Source: Paenibacillus albus
GTDB lineage: Bacteria; Bacillota; Bacilli; Paenibacillales; Paenibacillaceae
Assembly: GCF_003952225.1 (NCBI RefSeq)
Contig: NZ_CP034437.1
Coordinates: 5,470,501-5,534,500, forward strand
DNA length: 64,000 bases
Direction of reading: 5' to 3'
Part shown: piece after piece, positions 17,979 to 28,809 of the stretch
How the letters are laid out: each line of letters begins with the position of its first letter
Position numbering within the stretch: position 1 is the stretch's first letter
Program-made: the position numbers and the translations under genes
The notes under the pieces: generated by a model
Told to the model about the DNA's origin: nothing
Databases searched by the model: none
Seen by the model: only the letters and a program-made list of their open reading frames with translations

Positions 17979-19079
17979 TTATCCATCGATCCTCTGAGTC
18001 GATTCCCTAATGATCAGCTCTGGCTTATAGATTCGGGATTGTGGAACGGAGTCTCCGCCGCTCTCAATAAGCTCGAACAGCATGCTCGCGGCATCCTCCC
18101 CCATAGCCAGCTTCGGATGAGCGAGTGTCGTTAGCTTCACTTCCGTTGCCGTTGCCAGCCAGGAATCATCGAACCCTACAATGGATACATCTTGCGGAAC
18201 AGATAACCCCGCACGCCGGATCACCTCAAGCAGTCTAAGAGCAAGCTCATCGTTGTAGCAGACCAGCGCTGTTGGACGCTTACCTTCGGGACGACCAAGC
18301 AATTCTTGCGCGATTTCGACGACGCGACCGACCTTCTCCTCCGTTCGATAAGAGACGACGAAGTCCGGCTGCAGCTCCGCGCCATCTTCCTGATGCGCTC
18401 TCATGAAGCCTTTCAAACGGAGAACCCCCTGCAAATCATCTGTTTTGAAGAAGCCCGCAATATGACGATGCCCCAGCTGAAGCAAATGCTCCGCCGCAGT
18501 AAATCCGCCTTCTTCATCATCTATAACAAGCGACGGGCTGCTGATCTCCGGGTATCTGGCGTTAATCATCACATAGGGGATGCGCCGGTTGTTAAGGGTT
18601 AGGAAATACGCGAGATTCGGATTGCCCTCCGCGCTCTTGGTCGGCTCAATGATCAAGCCGCTAAGCGGTTGACTGGTCAACATCGCGAGACTTTCCCGCT
18701 CCCTCCCCTTGTCATTGTCTGTGCTGGAGAGCAGCAAGCTGTACCCTCTGGCCCGTACGGCCGCTTCCGCTCCACGTACGATATGAGGGAATATATAATC
18801 GGATATGTACGTTGTCACCAAACCAATCGTCCGTACCTCTGCGTATTGCTCTTCCCTCGGCTTGGCGACGAAGGTTCCCTTGCCTTGCATTCGGTACAAC
18901 CGGCCTTCCTGCTCCAGCTCGCCGAGCGCTTGCCGTACCGTCTGCCGGCTCATTCCGAACTGCTCCGCGATCTCGTTCTCGGACGGCATCTGTTCGTCAG
19001 GCTGAAGCTTGCCTGTCTCGATCCAATTCGTAATCTCGATCTTAAGCTGTACATACTTAGGCAGCTGTCTCTCTTTCAT
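17979..19079 (-). CDS. araR: AraR-type repressor (GntR DNA-binding domain, LacI-like sensor)
   Basis: Arabinose-responsive repressor of 366 residues. An N-terminal GntR winged helix (KYVQLKIEITNWIETGKL, SENEIAEQFGMSRQTVRQAL) is fused to a LacI/GalR periplasmic-binding-type sensor (TIGLVTTYISDYIFPHIVRG, VSIVGFDDSWLA). That hybrid architecture is the hallmark of AraR. An open frame extends to 19181, but AGGGG lies 9 nt before the ATG at 19079 and the family N-terminus fits it. A second AraR-like palindrome at 19132-19147 upstream indicates autoregulation. It lies on the same strand as, and before, araDBA. Confidence 0.93.
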   Translation of the reverse strand: MKERQLPKYVQLKIEITNWIETGKLQPDEQMPSENEIAEQFGMSRQTVRQALGELEQEGRLYRMQGKGTFVAKPREEQYAEVRTIGLVTTYISDYIFPHIVRGAEAAVRARGYSLLLSSTDNDKGRERESLAMLTSQPLSGLIIEPTKSAEGNPNLAYFLTLNNRRIPYVMINARYPEISSPSLVIDDEEGGFTAAEHLLQLGHRHIAGFFKTDDLQGVLRLKGFMRAHQEDGAELQPDFVVSYRTEEKVGRVVEIAQELLGRPEGKRPTALVCYNDELALRLLEVIRRAGLSVPQDVSIVGFDDSWLATATEVKLTTLAHPKLAMGEDAASMLFELIESGGDSVPQSRIYKPELIIRESTQRIDG

Positions 19080-19131
19080 TCGCTCGTTCCCCTCGTTCAC
19101 TTTCTGCTCCTCCCAGTATAGCATCACATTA

Positions 19132-19147
19132 ACTTGTATGTACATGT
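19132..19147 (-). promoter_or_regulatory. AraR-like operator upstream of araR
   Basis: ACTTGTATGTACATGT matches the AraR consensus with a few changes and lies about 53-68 nt before the araR start, which fits autorepression. Confidence 0.7.
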
Positions 19148-19194
19148 TGCGTTTTCGAGGTTGCATCAGCGACCAAACCATCCAATCATGCCCA

Positions 19195-19225
19195 GAATAT
19201 TTCCGACCAGCTTACTCATAATAAT
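19195..19225 (+). promoter_or_regulatory. Possible sporulation-sigma (SigE/SigK-like) promoter
   Basis: GAATATT followed after 15 nt by CATAATAAT, about 60 nt before the repeat-protein start. This loosely resembles mother-cell sigma promoters; the -10 differs from CATACNNT. Weak evidence, given only because the downstream protein looks structural. Confidence 0.2.
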
Positions 19226-19282
19226 CAAGGCTCTAGGGCGAGTTCCTTGGCTAAGCTTGCTAAAATTAGGAGGAAAACGAAC

Positions 19283-19924
19283 ATGAATCAATATGGGCAG
19301 CAGCATTTCGGGCACGCATCTCAATCATCCTTCGCTAACGGATTCTCGAACTACAATGCTTCCCAGCAACCGGTCATTTCTCATTTTGGCGGTTATCAGG
19401 CACAGAATTCGCAGCAGTACGGCGGGCAGCCTCAGCAAGCTTACTCGCAAAGCATTTCCAGCAATTTAAGCGGAATGGACCAGCCGGTCATCTCCCATTT
19501 TGGCGGTTATCAGGCACAGAATTCGCAGCAGTACGGCGGACAGCCACAACAAGCCCACATGCATGCTTATTCGCAAGCAAGCGGCCAGCAGCCGGTCATT
19601 TCCCATTTTGGCGGCTATCAAGCTAACCATGCGATGTACGGCGGGCAGCCTCAGCAAGCCCACATGCATGCTTACTCGCAGACAAGCGGCCAGCAGCCGG
19701 TCATTTCCCATTTTGGCGGTTATCAAGCTAACAATGCGCAGTACGGCGGGCAGCCACAACAAGCCCACATGCATGCTTACTCGCAAACAAACGGCCAGCA
19801 GCCGGTCATTTCCCACTATGGCGGCTATCAAGCTCAGAATTCGCAGTATGGCGGATACCCTCAGCAAGCGTCGTATCAATCTTCGCAGCCTGTAATCAGC
19901 CAGCTTGGCTATACAAGCAACTAA
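19283..19924 (+). CDS. Tandem-repeat, Gln/Gly/Tyr/His-rich protein of unknown function
   Basis: The predicted 213-residue protein is built of five repeats of about 33-36 residues, plus a degenerate sixth. Each begins QPVISHFGGYQA and continues with YGGQPQQAHMHAYSQ. It has no Lys, Arg, Glu, Cys or Trp and only one Asp, so charge comes almost only from His. There is no signal peptide or membrane segment. AGGAGG 9 nt before the ATG at 19283 is strong, so the frame is real; the upstream in-frame start is not needed. The repeats are also nearly identical at DNA level, suggesting recent expansion. Composition recalls spore-coat or self-assembling low-complexity proteins, but no function can be assigned. 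Confidence 0.85.
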   Translation: MNQYGQQHFGHASQSSFANGFSNYNASQQPVISHFGGYQAQNSQQYGGQPQQAYSQSISSNLSGMDQPVISHFGGYQAQNSQQYGGQPQQAHMHAYSQASGQQPVISHFGGYQANHAMYGGQPQQAHMHAYSQTSGQQPVISHFGGYQANNAQYGGQPQQAHMHAYSQTNGQQPVISHYGGYQAQNSQYGGYPQQASYQSSQPVISQLGYTSN

Positions 19925-19939
19925 TCAGTTTAGTGAAAA

Positions 19940-19977
19940 AGGACTTTCGTCTCCGGTATTTCGGAGATGAAAGTCCT
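19940..19977. terminator. Bidirectional hairpin terminator
   Basis: A 16-bp stem (starting AGGACTTTCGTCTCCG) with one G-U-type mismatch and a 6-nt loop lies between the repeat-protein gene and the convergent oxidoreductase gene. Confidence 0.85.
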
Positions 19978-19992
19978 CTTTAAGTACATCAT

Positions 19993-20976
19993 CTATTCCT
20001 TTAAACGAATCGGCCGATTAGACTCAGCGGACTTATACGCCGCAAGCGCAACCTCGAGTGCGCGCAAACCATCCATCCCTGTAACGGAGACCGAATTTCC
20101 GGAGATGACGCAGTCGACGAAATGATCGATGAGTCCCTGATCCGGATCATCTCCCCAGAACGGAGCAGTCGTTTTCATCGTATCATTGGTATGCAGCGTC
20201 ATATTCTGTTTATAGAGATCAACCTTCGCGCTTCCCTCTGTACCGACAAGATCGAGCGTCAAATCCCCCCATACCGGGTTCGAACGAGGCCGTGACCAGG
20301 AAGGATCAAGCGAGGCGACAACCCCATTGTCAAAAGAGAACGTGAGCAGCCCGCAATCGTCGATGCCCGCCTCTTCATAGAAGCTGTTTCCCACTTCCGC
20401 ATAGACTTCCGTCACTTCCGCGCCTGGCATGTACCAACGCATCACATCGAGAACGTGAACGGTATGGTCCATGACAGCACCGCCGCCCGCCAGCTCCTTG
20501 TCCGCGAACCAGCCCCATGGCATGGATCCGCGATTCGTTCCCCCGAATGCGACGATTCGTCCGAGCTCGCCTGAAGCTAGGCGTGCTTTCATTCGCTGTG
20601 CAACCGTGCTGAATCTGCACGGAAAGGCGATCATTAGCTGTACGCCGGCTTGTTCAGCGGCGGTTATCATCGCCTCGGCATCTTCTACCGTCGTGGCGAT
20701 CGGCTTCTCGCACAAGATATGTTTTCCCTGCTTAGCCGCAGCGATCGTATAGACAGCATGCTTGCTATTCTCTGAACAGACGACAACGGCATCAACGGCC
20801 GCAATAAGCTCGTCTTCGGATGCATACCAAGCGGTACCGAACTCATCGGCCATACGTTTGCCACGCTCTGCATCGTCATCCGCAATTCCGACAAGCTCGG
20901 CATTCGGATGACGTTTAATCGCATGCGCGTAAGACCACGCGTGCATATGGGCGAAGCTGATTATTCCAATTCTCAT
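19993..20976 (-). CDS. Gfo/Idh/MocA-family oxidoreductase (A)
   Basis: NAD(P)-dependent sugar or cyclitol oxidoreductase family protein of 327 residues. The usual N-terminal glycine motif is replaced by GIISFAHMHAWSYA, so cofactor binding may differ. The family Lys motif CEKPIATT is present, as is the substrate-side stretch GGGAVMDHTVHVLDVMRWY with the conserved D-x-x-x-H arrangement. It is the last gene of the large carbohydrate locus, 14 bp after the next Gfo/Idh gene, with GAGGGGG before the ATG. The reaction is unknown; known family members oxidise sugars at C1, C3 or C4, inositols, or act as glycosidases by an NAD-dependent route. Confidence 0.85.
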   Translation of the reverse strand: MRIGIISFAHMHAWSYAHAIKRHPNAELVGIADDDAERGKRMADEFGTAWYASEDELIAAVDAVVVCSENSKHAVYTIAAAKQGKHILCEKPIATTVEDAEAMITAAEQAGVQLMIAFPCRFSTVAQRMKARLASGELGRIVAFGGTNRGSMPWGWFADKELAGGGAVMDHTVHVLDVMRWYMPGAEVTEVYAEVGNSFYEEAGIDDCGLLTFSFDNGVVASLDPSWSRPRSNPVWGDLTLDLVGTEGSAKVDLYKQNMTLHTNDTMKTTAPFWGDDPDQGLIDHFVDCVISGNSVSVTGMDGLRALEVALAAYKSAESNRPIRLKE

Positions 20977-20990
20977 CCGCGATTCCCCCT

Positions 20991-21971
20991 CTATTCGAAC
21001 GTTATGACTTCGCCAGATTGTGCAGATCGAACGGCCGCAAGAGCAAGCGCCAATGACTTCGCTGCATCCTCACCAGTAATAAGCGGTTCCGCTCCCGTAC
21101 GTATACAGTCTACAAAATGCCGCAGCTCCGCCTCGTAAGGCGAGACGCTCAGCGGACTCTCCCACGATGAAGAGGGTTGATCCGTACCTGTCCCACTGCT
21201 TCTACGCGTAACCGCAATCGGCTTGTGATCATCCGAATCCAGCTTCAGAACGCCTTCCGTGCCTGCAAGCTCAAGGAACGAACGGAATCCATCCGGAAGC
21301 GCCCAGCTCGCCGTTAGATGCGCGATCACGCCGCTTTTCATCCGAACCGAGACGAAGGCATGCTCGCCTGGCAGTCCTTCTTCCGCCACCTTGGCGTAAA
21401 CCCGCTGCGGCTCGCCAAATGCAGACCGTAGAAAGTCCAGCTCATGAATGCCAAGATCAACGATAACCCCACCTGATCTGGATTTGTCCTTGAACCACGC
21501 CGACCATCCCGGAGGAGCGCCCTCGCGAATCATACGCACAGTGCTGATTTTACCTAGCTTTCCATCTTCCACAGTACGCTTCGCCAGCATGTAGTCTGGA
21601 GAGAACCTTAGTGCGTGGCCGACCATGAATGTGACTCCGGCTGCGCGGCAAGCTTCCGCCATTTCCATTGCGTCTTCAACGGACAAGGCAATCGGTTTCT
21701 CGCAGAAGACGTGTTTGCGGCAAGCCGCTGCGTACAGCACATGCGCCTTGTGTAAATCCGTAGGCAGGCAAATATCAATGATATCCGGATCTTCCGCCTG
21801 GATAAGCTCCGCTATGGAAGCATAGCTTCTAGCACTATACGCGGCTGCCAGCTTAGCGGCTTCCGTTCTCTCGTCAGCTACGCCGACGATCACCGCATCG
21901 TTCATATTCGCATAAGCGGAAGCATGGGTCGCCCCCATCATGCCCGCTCCAATGATGCCGATTTTGAGCAT
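20991..21971 (-). CDS. Gfo/Idh/MocA-family oxidoreductase (B)
   Basis: Dehydrogenase of 326 residues. The Rossmann motif is intact (GIIGAGMMGATHASAY), followed by DICLPTDLHKAHV, FCEKPIALS with the conserved Lys, and SGGVIVDLGIHELDFLRS in the C-terminal domain. The start ATG follows GGAGGG. It lies 4 bp after nagA and 14 bp before oxidoreductase A, so these genes are cotranscribed. Inositol 2-dehydrogenase-like by general pattern, but the specific substrate cannot be given. Confidence 0.87.
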   Translation of the reverse strand: MLKIGIIGAGMMGATHASAYANMNDAVIVGVADERTEAAKLAAAYSARSYASIAELIQAEDPDIIDICLPTDLHKAHVLYAAACRKHVFCEKPIALSVEDAMEMAEACRAAGVTFMVGHALRFSPDYMLAKRTVEDGKLGKISTVRMIREGAPPGWSAWFKDKSRSGGVIVDLGIHELDFLRSAFGEPQRVYAKVAEEGLPGEHAFVSVRMKSGVIAHLTASWALPDGFRSFLELAGTEGVLKLDSDDHKPIAVTRRSSGTGTDQPSSSWESPLSVSPYEAELRHFVDCIRTGAEPLITGEDAAKSLALALAAVRSAQSGEVITFE

Positions 21972-21975
21972 AGAT

Positions 21976-23148
21976 TCATCCCTCCACTACTCTCTGATAC
22001 ACGCGGCGTCCTCGGACGTACGTCTCTAATAAATGCAGTTGTTCGTCCAAAATGAGAAAATCGGCATCCATTCCCGCAGCGAGCGAGCCTTTATGCTTCT
22101 CTACGCCTGCTTGTCTTGCCGGAACGATGGTAAACGACGGGATCACATTGCCAAGTGACCGTCCGGTATAATCCAGCACACGGCGCAAGGAATCGAGCAT
22201 TGTAGCAGAGCTGCCCGCAAGCGTTGCCGTTCCTCTCAAATAAATTCTCCCTTCGGAGACAACGGTTTCTCCGTAATCGCCATCGGGCAAACCTGCTTGG
22301 TAGACCGCATCGGTAATGACGCATACGTTCCATGCGCCTTTGAGGTCGAATAGGAAACGCACGGCTGCCGGGTGCACATGAATGCCGTCGACAATTAGCT
22401 CAGTCGTCAGGCTTGGCTGGGTCATCCCCGCTCCGGCTACGCCTGGATCGCGATGATGAAACGGACTCATCCCGTTGAAATGATGAGTCGTATGGCGTGC
22501 TCCCCACTCAATAGCCTGGAGTGTCTGCTCATACGTTGCATTCGAATGTCCGATAGATACGCATATGCCTTGAGCGGTCAGCCACCTTACAAACTCCTCG
22601 CCGCCAGAGAGCTCAGGGGCGAGCGTGACGAGGCGGATCGTACCTCCCGAAGCTGTGATATAGCGCTGCATCTCGCCGAAATCCGGCGCATGGAGCAGCG
22701 ATTCATCGAAGGCCCCTTTGCGAATCGGGTTCAAAAATGGCCCTTCCAAATGAACCCCGATGTAATCGGCACCGCAAGCGGTCCCGTCCATCTGAGCCTG
22801 CCTGGCTCTGCGCAGCAGCTCAAGCGTTGCCGGCTCAGGCGCCCCGCCTGTCGTCGAGAGCATTGAGGTTGTACCGTGAGAGGCATGAAATACTGCCGCA
22901 CCGCGATAATCCTCCTGCTCGCCGCGAAGCAAGTCATAACCGCCGCCTCCGTGAACGTGGACGTCGACGAAGCCGGGCAGGACAATTTTGCCGTCTAAAT
23001 CTATCATCTCAGACACTTCTGCCGCATCTAACGAGCCCGGACTGCCGACAGAAGCAATGCTGCCGTCATCATTGGCAACTATCCAACCGCCTCGAATCAA
23101 TTCATAGCCGGTATAAACTTGAGCATTGACATAAGCCGTCTTATCCAA
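21976..23148 (-). CDS. nagA: N-acetylglucosamine-6-phosphate deacetylase
   Basis: Amidohydrolase-fold enzyme of 390 residues that removes acetate from N-acetylglucosamine-6-phosphate. Family motifs: PGFVDVHVHGGGGYDLLRG, metal ligand Glu in GVHLEGPFLNPIRKGAF, His in CVSIGHSNATY, TTHHFNGMSPFHHRDPG, and the catalytic Asp in CVITDAVYQAGLPDG. The start is TTG, with GGGAG about 10 nt upstream. It directly follows the ROK kinase gene by 18 bp, suggesting that the kinase makes a phosphorylated N-acetyl amino sugar for it. No nagB deaminase gene is in the window, so the later steps may use the neighbouring oxidoreductases. Confidence 0.9.
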   Translation of the reverse strand: MDKTAYVNAQVYTGYELIRGGWIVANDDGSIASVGSPGSLDAAEVSEMIDLDGKIVLPGFVDVHVHGGGGYDLLRGEQEDYRGAAVFHASHGTTSMLSTTGGAPEPATLELLRRARQAQMDGTACGADYIGVHLEGPFLNPIRKGAFDESLLHAPDFGEMQRYITASGGTIRLVTLAPELSGGEEFVRWLTAQGICVSIGHSNATYEQTLQAIEWGARHTTHHFNGMSPFHHRDPGVAGAGMTQPSLTTELIVDGIHVHPAAVRFLFDLKGAWNVCVITDAVYQAGLPDGDYGETVVSEGRIYLRGTATLAGSSATMLDSLRRVLDYTGRSLGNVIPSFTIVPARQAGVEKHKGSLAAGMDADFLILDEQLHLLETYVRGRRVYQRVVEG

Positions 23149-23166
23149 AGCGTCTGCACTCCCTTT

Positions 23167-24111
23167 CTATCCTTCAAACACATGGTGGAAAGCCCCAATC
23201 AGCGCTCCGTCATCACCCAGCTCAGCTAGTGAGACAGACAGCTGGCCTTGCAGCCACGGAAACCGTTCATGCAGCCTTTGACGGAGCGGCGCTAGCAGCG
23301 GCTCCCCTGCCTTCGCGACGCCGCCGCCGATCACGATGATCTCCGGATCAAGCAGCGCGACCGCGGTTTCCAGCTTCTCCGCCAATAGCTCTGCCGCATA
23401 CCGATAGATGCCGAGTGCTTGCTCATTATTGGCCGAGCAATGCCGGGCGACGTCCTCAGCCGTAGGCATGCCGCCGGCACTTTGCCAGCTTTGCAAGCCG
23501 GCTTCTGCAGCAAGCCTCGATATTCCAGGACCGGAAACGACTGTCTCCAGGCAGCCCACCTTCCCGCAAGGACAGCTCCGCGTCAATCCAGCTACAGTAT
23601 CATGACCAATCTCACCTGCCAGGTTGTGGCCGCCGCGCACAAGCTTTCCATCAATTACAATGGCTGCGGCGATGCCCGTCCCGATCGTCAGGCAAATGGC
23701 ATGACTTCGTCCTCGCGCTGCGCCAGCCAGCAGCTCTCCTTTGGCGAATGTTCGAACATCATGGTCTATCCGAACCGGGACTTGAAGCAGCTCCGACATG
23801 ACCCTTGCAAAAGGAACGCGGCCCCAGCCGAGATTCGTCGCGTCAGCAACGATGCCATCATCCGGGTTCACCTGTCCCGGAATGCCAAAGCCGGCAGCAA
23901 CGAGCATCGACGGCGATCCCGGCAGGCTCGCGGCTGTCTCTTTAATCCGATTAGCAACCATTCCCATATAAGCTTCTGCGTCCCCGAACAATTCCATGTT
24001 GCTTCCAAGCGTCTCCAGCTTTACTTTCGCAAGCAACGAACGCTGTTCATCGAATAGGCCGATCACCGTTCCAGTTCCGCCGACATCAACGCCTGCGTAG
24101 ATGCGCTTCAT
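23167..24111 (-). CDS. ROK-family sugar kinase
   Basis: Cytoplasmic kinase of 314 residues, probably phosphorylating an (N-acetyl) hexosamine or glucose. The phosphate-1 motif is GVDVGGTGTVIGLFD and the catalytic Asp lies in RIDHDVRTFAKGE. The ATP-site motif is TIGTGIAAAIVIDG. The ROK zinc motif is complete: GHDTV, then CPCGKVGCLE. Its ATG overlaps the stop of oxidoreductase C by 4 bp (ATGA). nagA follows 18 bp later, so a GlcNAc-kinase role is the most likely reading, though glucokinase is possible. Confidence 0.87.
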   Translation of the reverse strand: MKRIYAGVDVGGTGTVIGLFDEQRSLLAKVKLETLGSNMELFGDAEAYMGMVANRIKETAASLPGSPSMLVAAGFGIPGQVNPDDGIVADATNLGWGRVPFARVMSELLQVPVRIDHDVRTFAKGELLAGAARGRSHAICLTIGTGIAAAIVIDGKLVRGGHNLAGEIGHDTVAGLTRSCPCGKVGCLETVVSGPGISRLAAEAGLQSWQSAGGMPTAEDVARHCSANNEQALGIYRYAAELLAEKLETAVALLDPEIIVIGGGVAKAGEPLLAPLRQRLHERFPWLQGQLSVSLAELGDDGALIGAFHHVFEG

Positions 24112-25181
24112 TGGATTGCGCTCGCTGCCTTTGCTTTTGCAGCGCTGTTCGTTTCAGAAGAAATACGGATAGCATCTAAGATCCGCATAATCGTAAGCCC
24201 TTGCCTTGCTCCCGAGAGCGGCTGCTCCCGACGAATGACGCACTGCACAAAGTGATCAATTTCATCTTTATAGTAATCGTTGCTTTCCACCTGAAGACGG
24301 CTTTCGACCGGAACGAGATTGGACTCCTTAAAAAGAAACAAGGGATCCAGGCTTACGCCGCCCTTCGTGCCGTACAGCTCAATCTTCATGGCATCATCCT
24401 GCGCGCCGTTAGCCGCCCAGCTTGCCTCAACGGTTAATGCCGTGCCGTTCTCGAACGTAATATAAGCCGTGCCGAAGTCCTCCACATCATAGATGGCCGG
24501 CTCGACTTTGTTATCCGTCGACGCTGCTTCATAGAAGCCATTCCCTTTCGTCTCATACGGTGCGATCCGGTGAAACAGCTTGCCCAGCACATTGTCCGGC
24601 TCCGGCATGCCCATCAGCCACCATACCGCGTCGAGTGCATGTACGCCTATATCCATCATCGGTCCGCCACCAGACAGCTCCTTGGAGGTAAACCAGCCCT
24701 TAGGTACGCCGCGGCGGCGAATAATCCGTGCTTTGGCAAAATAAATGTCGCCCAGCTCGCCTGAATCCACAATCCCTTTCAGCGCGCTAACGTCATAGCG
24801 ATAGCGGCTGCTCATGCCGACCATCAGAATGCGTCCTGTCCGTTCTGCCGTTTGGACGAGTCTCTCCGCTTCTTCGGCTGTTGCCGTCATCGGCTTCTCC
24901 ACCAGCACATCGAGCCCCGCTTCGAGCGCTGCAATGGCAAGCTCAGCATGACTCGCATTGAAGGTACAGATGCTCACCGCATCGAGACCGGCCTCCCGGA
25001 ACATCGCTTCCGCCGATTTATATGCGACTGCTCCCCATTGCTCCGCCGCTTGCTGCGCACGTCCAAAGTCAATGTCGGCAACCGCCGCGAGCTCCACTTG
25101 CGAATGGTTCTTATAATTAGGCAGATGGAAGATATGGGCAATCGCCCCGATTCCTACGACTCCGACCTTAATCGTTCTCAT
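24108..25181 (-). CDS. Gfo/Idh/MocA-family oxidoreductase (C)
   Basis: NAD(P)-dependent oxidoreductase of 357 residues. Rossmann motif GVVGIGAIAHIFHLPNY, the Lys motif VLVEKPMTATAEEA, and SGGGPMMDIGVHALDAVWWL in the C-terminal domain. AAGGAGCG precedes the ATG. It is the first of five tightly packed genes (C, ROK kinase, nagA, B, A) that follow the LacI gene. A hairpin at 25212-25247 separates them from LacI, so they are read either by readthrough or from a promoter too weak to recognise. Substrate unknown. Confidence 0.86.
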   Translation of the reverse strand: MRTIKVGVVGIGAIAHIFHLPNYKNHSQVELAAVADIDFGRAQQAAEQWGAVAYKSAEAMFREAGLDAVSICTFNASHAELAIAALEAGLDVLVEKPMTATAEEAERLVQTAERTGRILMVGMSSRYRYDVSALKGIVDSGELGDIYFAKARIIRRRGVPKGWFTSKELSGGGPMMDIGVHALDAVWWLMGMPEPDNVLGKLFHRIAPYETKGNGFYEAASTDNKVEPAIYDVEDFGTAYITFENGTALTVEASWAANGAQDDAMKIELYGTKGGVSLDPLFLFKESNLVPVESRLQVESNDYYKDEIDHFVQCVIRREQPLSGARQGLTIMRILDAIRISSETNSAAKAKAASAIQ

Positions 25182-25211
25182 GGCTGCACGCTCCTTAGGC
25201 TATAAATAGAA

Positions 25212-25247
25212 CGAATACCGCTCACGCGGTTTGCGAGGCGGTATTCG
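25212..25247 (-). terminator. Hairpin terminator or attenuator after the LacI gene
   Basis: Stem CGAATACCGC/GCGGTATTCG with a 16-nt loop, followed on the minus strand by TTCTATTTAT. It lies between the LacI and oxidoreductase C genes and may give partial termination inside the locus. Confidence 0.65.
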
Positions 25248-25264
25248 GATAAGTCTACTCTTCT

Positions 25265-26284
25265 TCAAACTTGTCTTAGGCGAATGCCCGAGCTTTCCCG
25301 GATGATTAATTCCGTCGGAATGACAATTTTGCGTACGGTACGCCGTTCGGGTTCTGTCTCAAGCGTAAGCAGCAGCAGATTCACCAGCTCTTGACCGATG
25401 TCCTGAATAGGCTGTCTCACGGTTGTCAGGGCTGGCTTAAACAGCCGCGCCGAGAAAATATCGTCGTACCCGACCACTGCAACGTCATCAGGTACACGAA
25501 TGCCTGCTTCCTCCATCGCCTTAATGGCTCCGAATGCAAGCAGATCATTCCCGCAGAACAGCGCATCGAACGAAATCCCGCTCGAGTGGAGTGATCGAAG
25601 ACCCTCATAACCGTCGCCAAAAGATTGGCCCTTCACAAGCCGAATCAACCCTTCGTCGACCTGAAAACCATGCATCATGAGCGCTTTACGGTAACCAAAC
25701 TCCCGCTCGATCGAAACGGCCGGCCCTCCGATATAGGCAATTCGGGTGTAGCCGCACCGGATCAAATGCTCGACCGCCGTAAGCGTTCCTTGCAGATGAT
25801 CGCCGACGACGCAGCTGACGCCTAATATGTTCGGGTCAAGTGAAACGACAGGCACCCCGGCTGCTTTTAGCAGGTCGATCTGAATATTCGTCTCCGTGCT
25901 GTAATGCGGTGACGAGCAGTAGATGACGCCATCCATACGACGTTCAAGACACATTTTCAAATACGCACTATCTTTCTCCGGCTCATTGTCCGTCGAACAG
26001 ATCAGCGTTGTATAGCCATGCGTCCAAAGCTGGTCTTGAATCACCTCGGACATAAATGCCCAATATTCGTTGGACAACTGGGGAACTACGAGCCCGATCG
26101 TACTCGTCTTCTTCATGATCATTGTACGCGCGACAAAATCCGGCTGAAATTGCAGCTTATCGATGACTTCCCTGACGCGATTAATCGTATGGCGGCTGAC
26201 TCTGTCTCTGCCATTGAGCACACGTGAGACCGTCGAAATCGACACTCCCGCTTCTTTGGCCACTTCCTTAATGGTCGCTTTCAT
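25265..26284 (-). CDS. LacI-family transcriptional regulator
   Basis: Sugar-responsive repressor of 339 residues. The N-terminal helix-turn-helix and hinge are classical (ATIKEVAKEAGVSISTVSRV, LNGRDRVSRHTINRV). A ribose-binding-type sensor follows (SSTIGLVVPQLSNEYWAF-like, DVAVVGYDDIFSARLFKPAL), ending in the family tail ELIIRESS. It lies inside the carbohydrate locus, 41 bp after the lyxose-isomerase-like gene. The operator-like palindromes at 39375-39390, 37918-37933 and 35988-36003 have the central CG core typical of LacI sites and are its likely targets. Confidence 0.92.
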   Translation of the reverse strand: MKATIKEVAKEAGVSISTVSRVLNGRDRVSRHTINRVREVIDKLQFQPDFVARTMIMKKTSTIGLVVPQLSNEYWAFMSEVIQDQLWTHGYTTLICSTDNEPEKDSAYLKMCLERRMDGVIYCSSPHYSTETNIQIDLLKAAGVPVVSLDPNILGVSCVVGDHLQGTLTAVEHLIRCGYTRIAYIGGPAVSIEREFGYRKALMMHGFQVDEGLIRLVKGQSFGDGYEGLRSLHSSGISFDALFCGNDLLAFGAIKAMEEAGIRVPDDVAVVGYDDIFSARLFKPALTTVRQPIQDIGQELVNLLLLTLETEPERRTVRKIVIPTELIIRESSGIRLRQV

Positions 26285-26324
26285 CGTATCCCGCCTTCAT
26301 CGCACGAGTGGACTTTTCGAGTAC

Positions 26325-28773
<2,449 letters not shown>

Positions 28774-28809
28774 ATTCGTATCATCCTTCCCTTCCTGCAT
28801 GTCCAGCGT

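Noticed and set aside
19466-19879. Antisense and second-frame ORFs across the repeat-protein gene
   Set aside because: They arise from the repeated DNA; only the frame from 19283 has a ribosome site.
19360-19900. Regular repeats that could recall a CRISPR array
   Set aside because: The repeats are coding, in frame, longer than CRISPR repeats and without unique spacers; no cas genes nearby.
20997-21012. Fourth AACGTT site near the end of oxidoreductase B
   Set aside because: Only 12 of 16 positions match site B and it lies inside coding sequence; chance match is likely.
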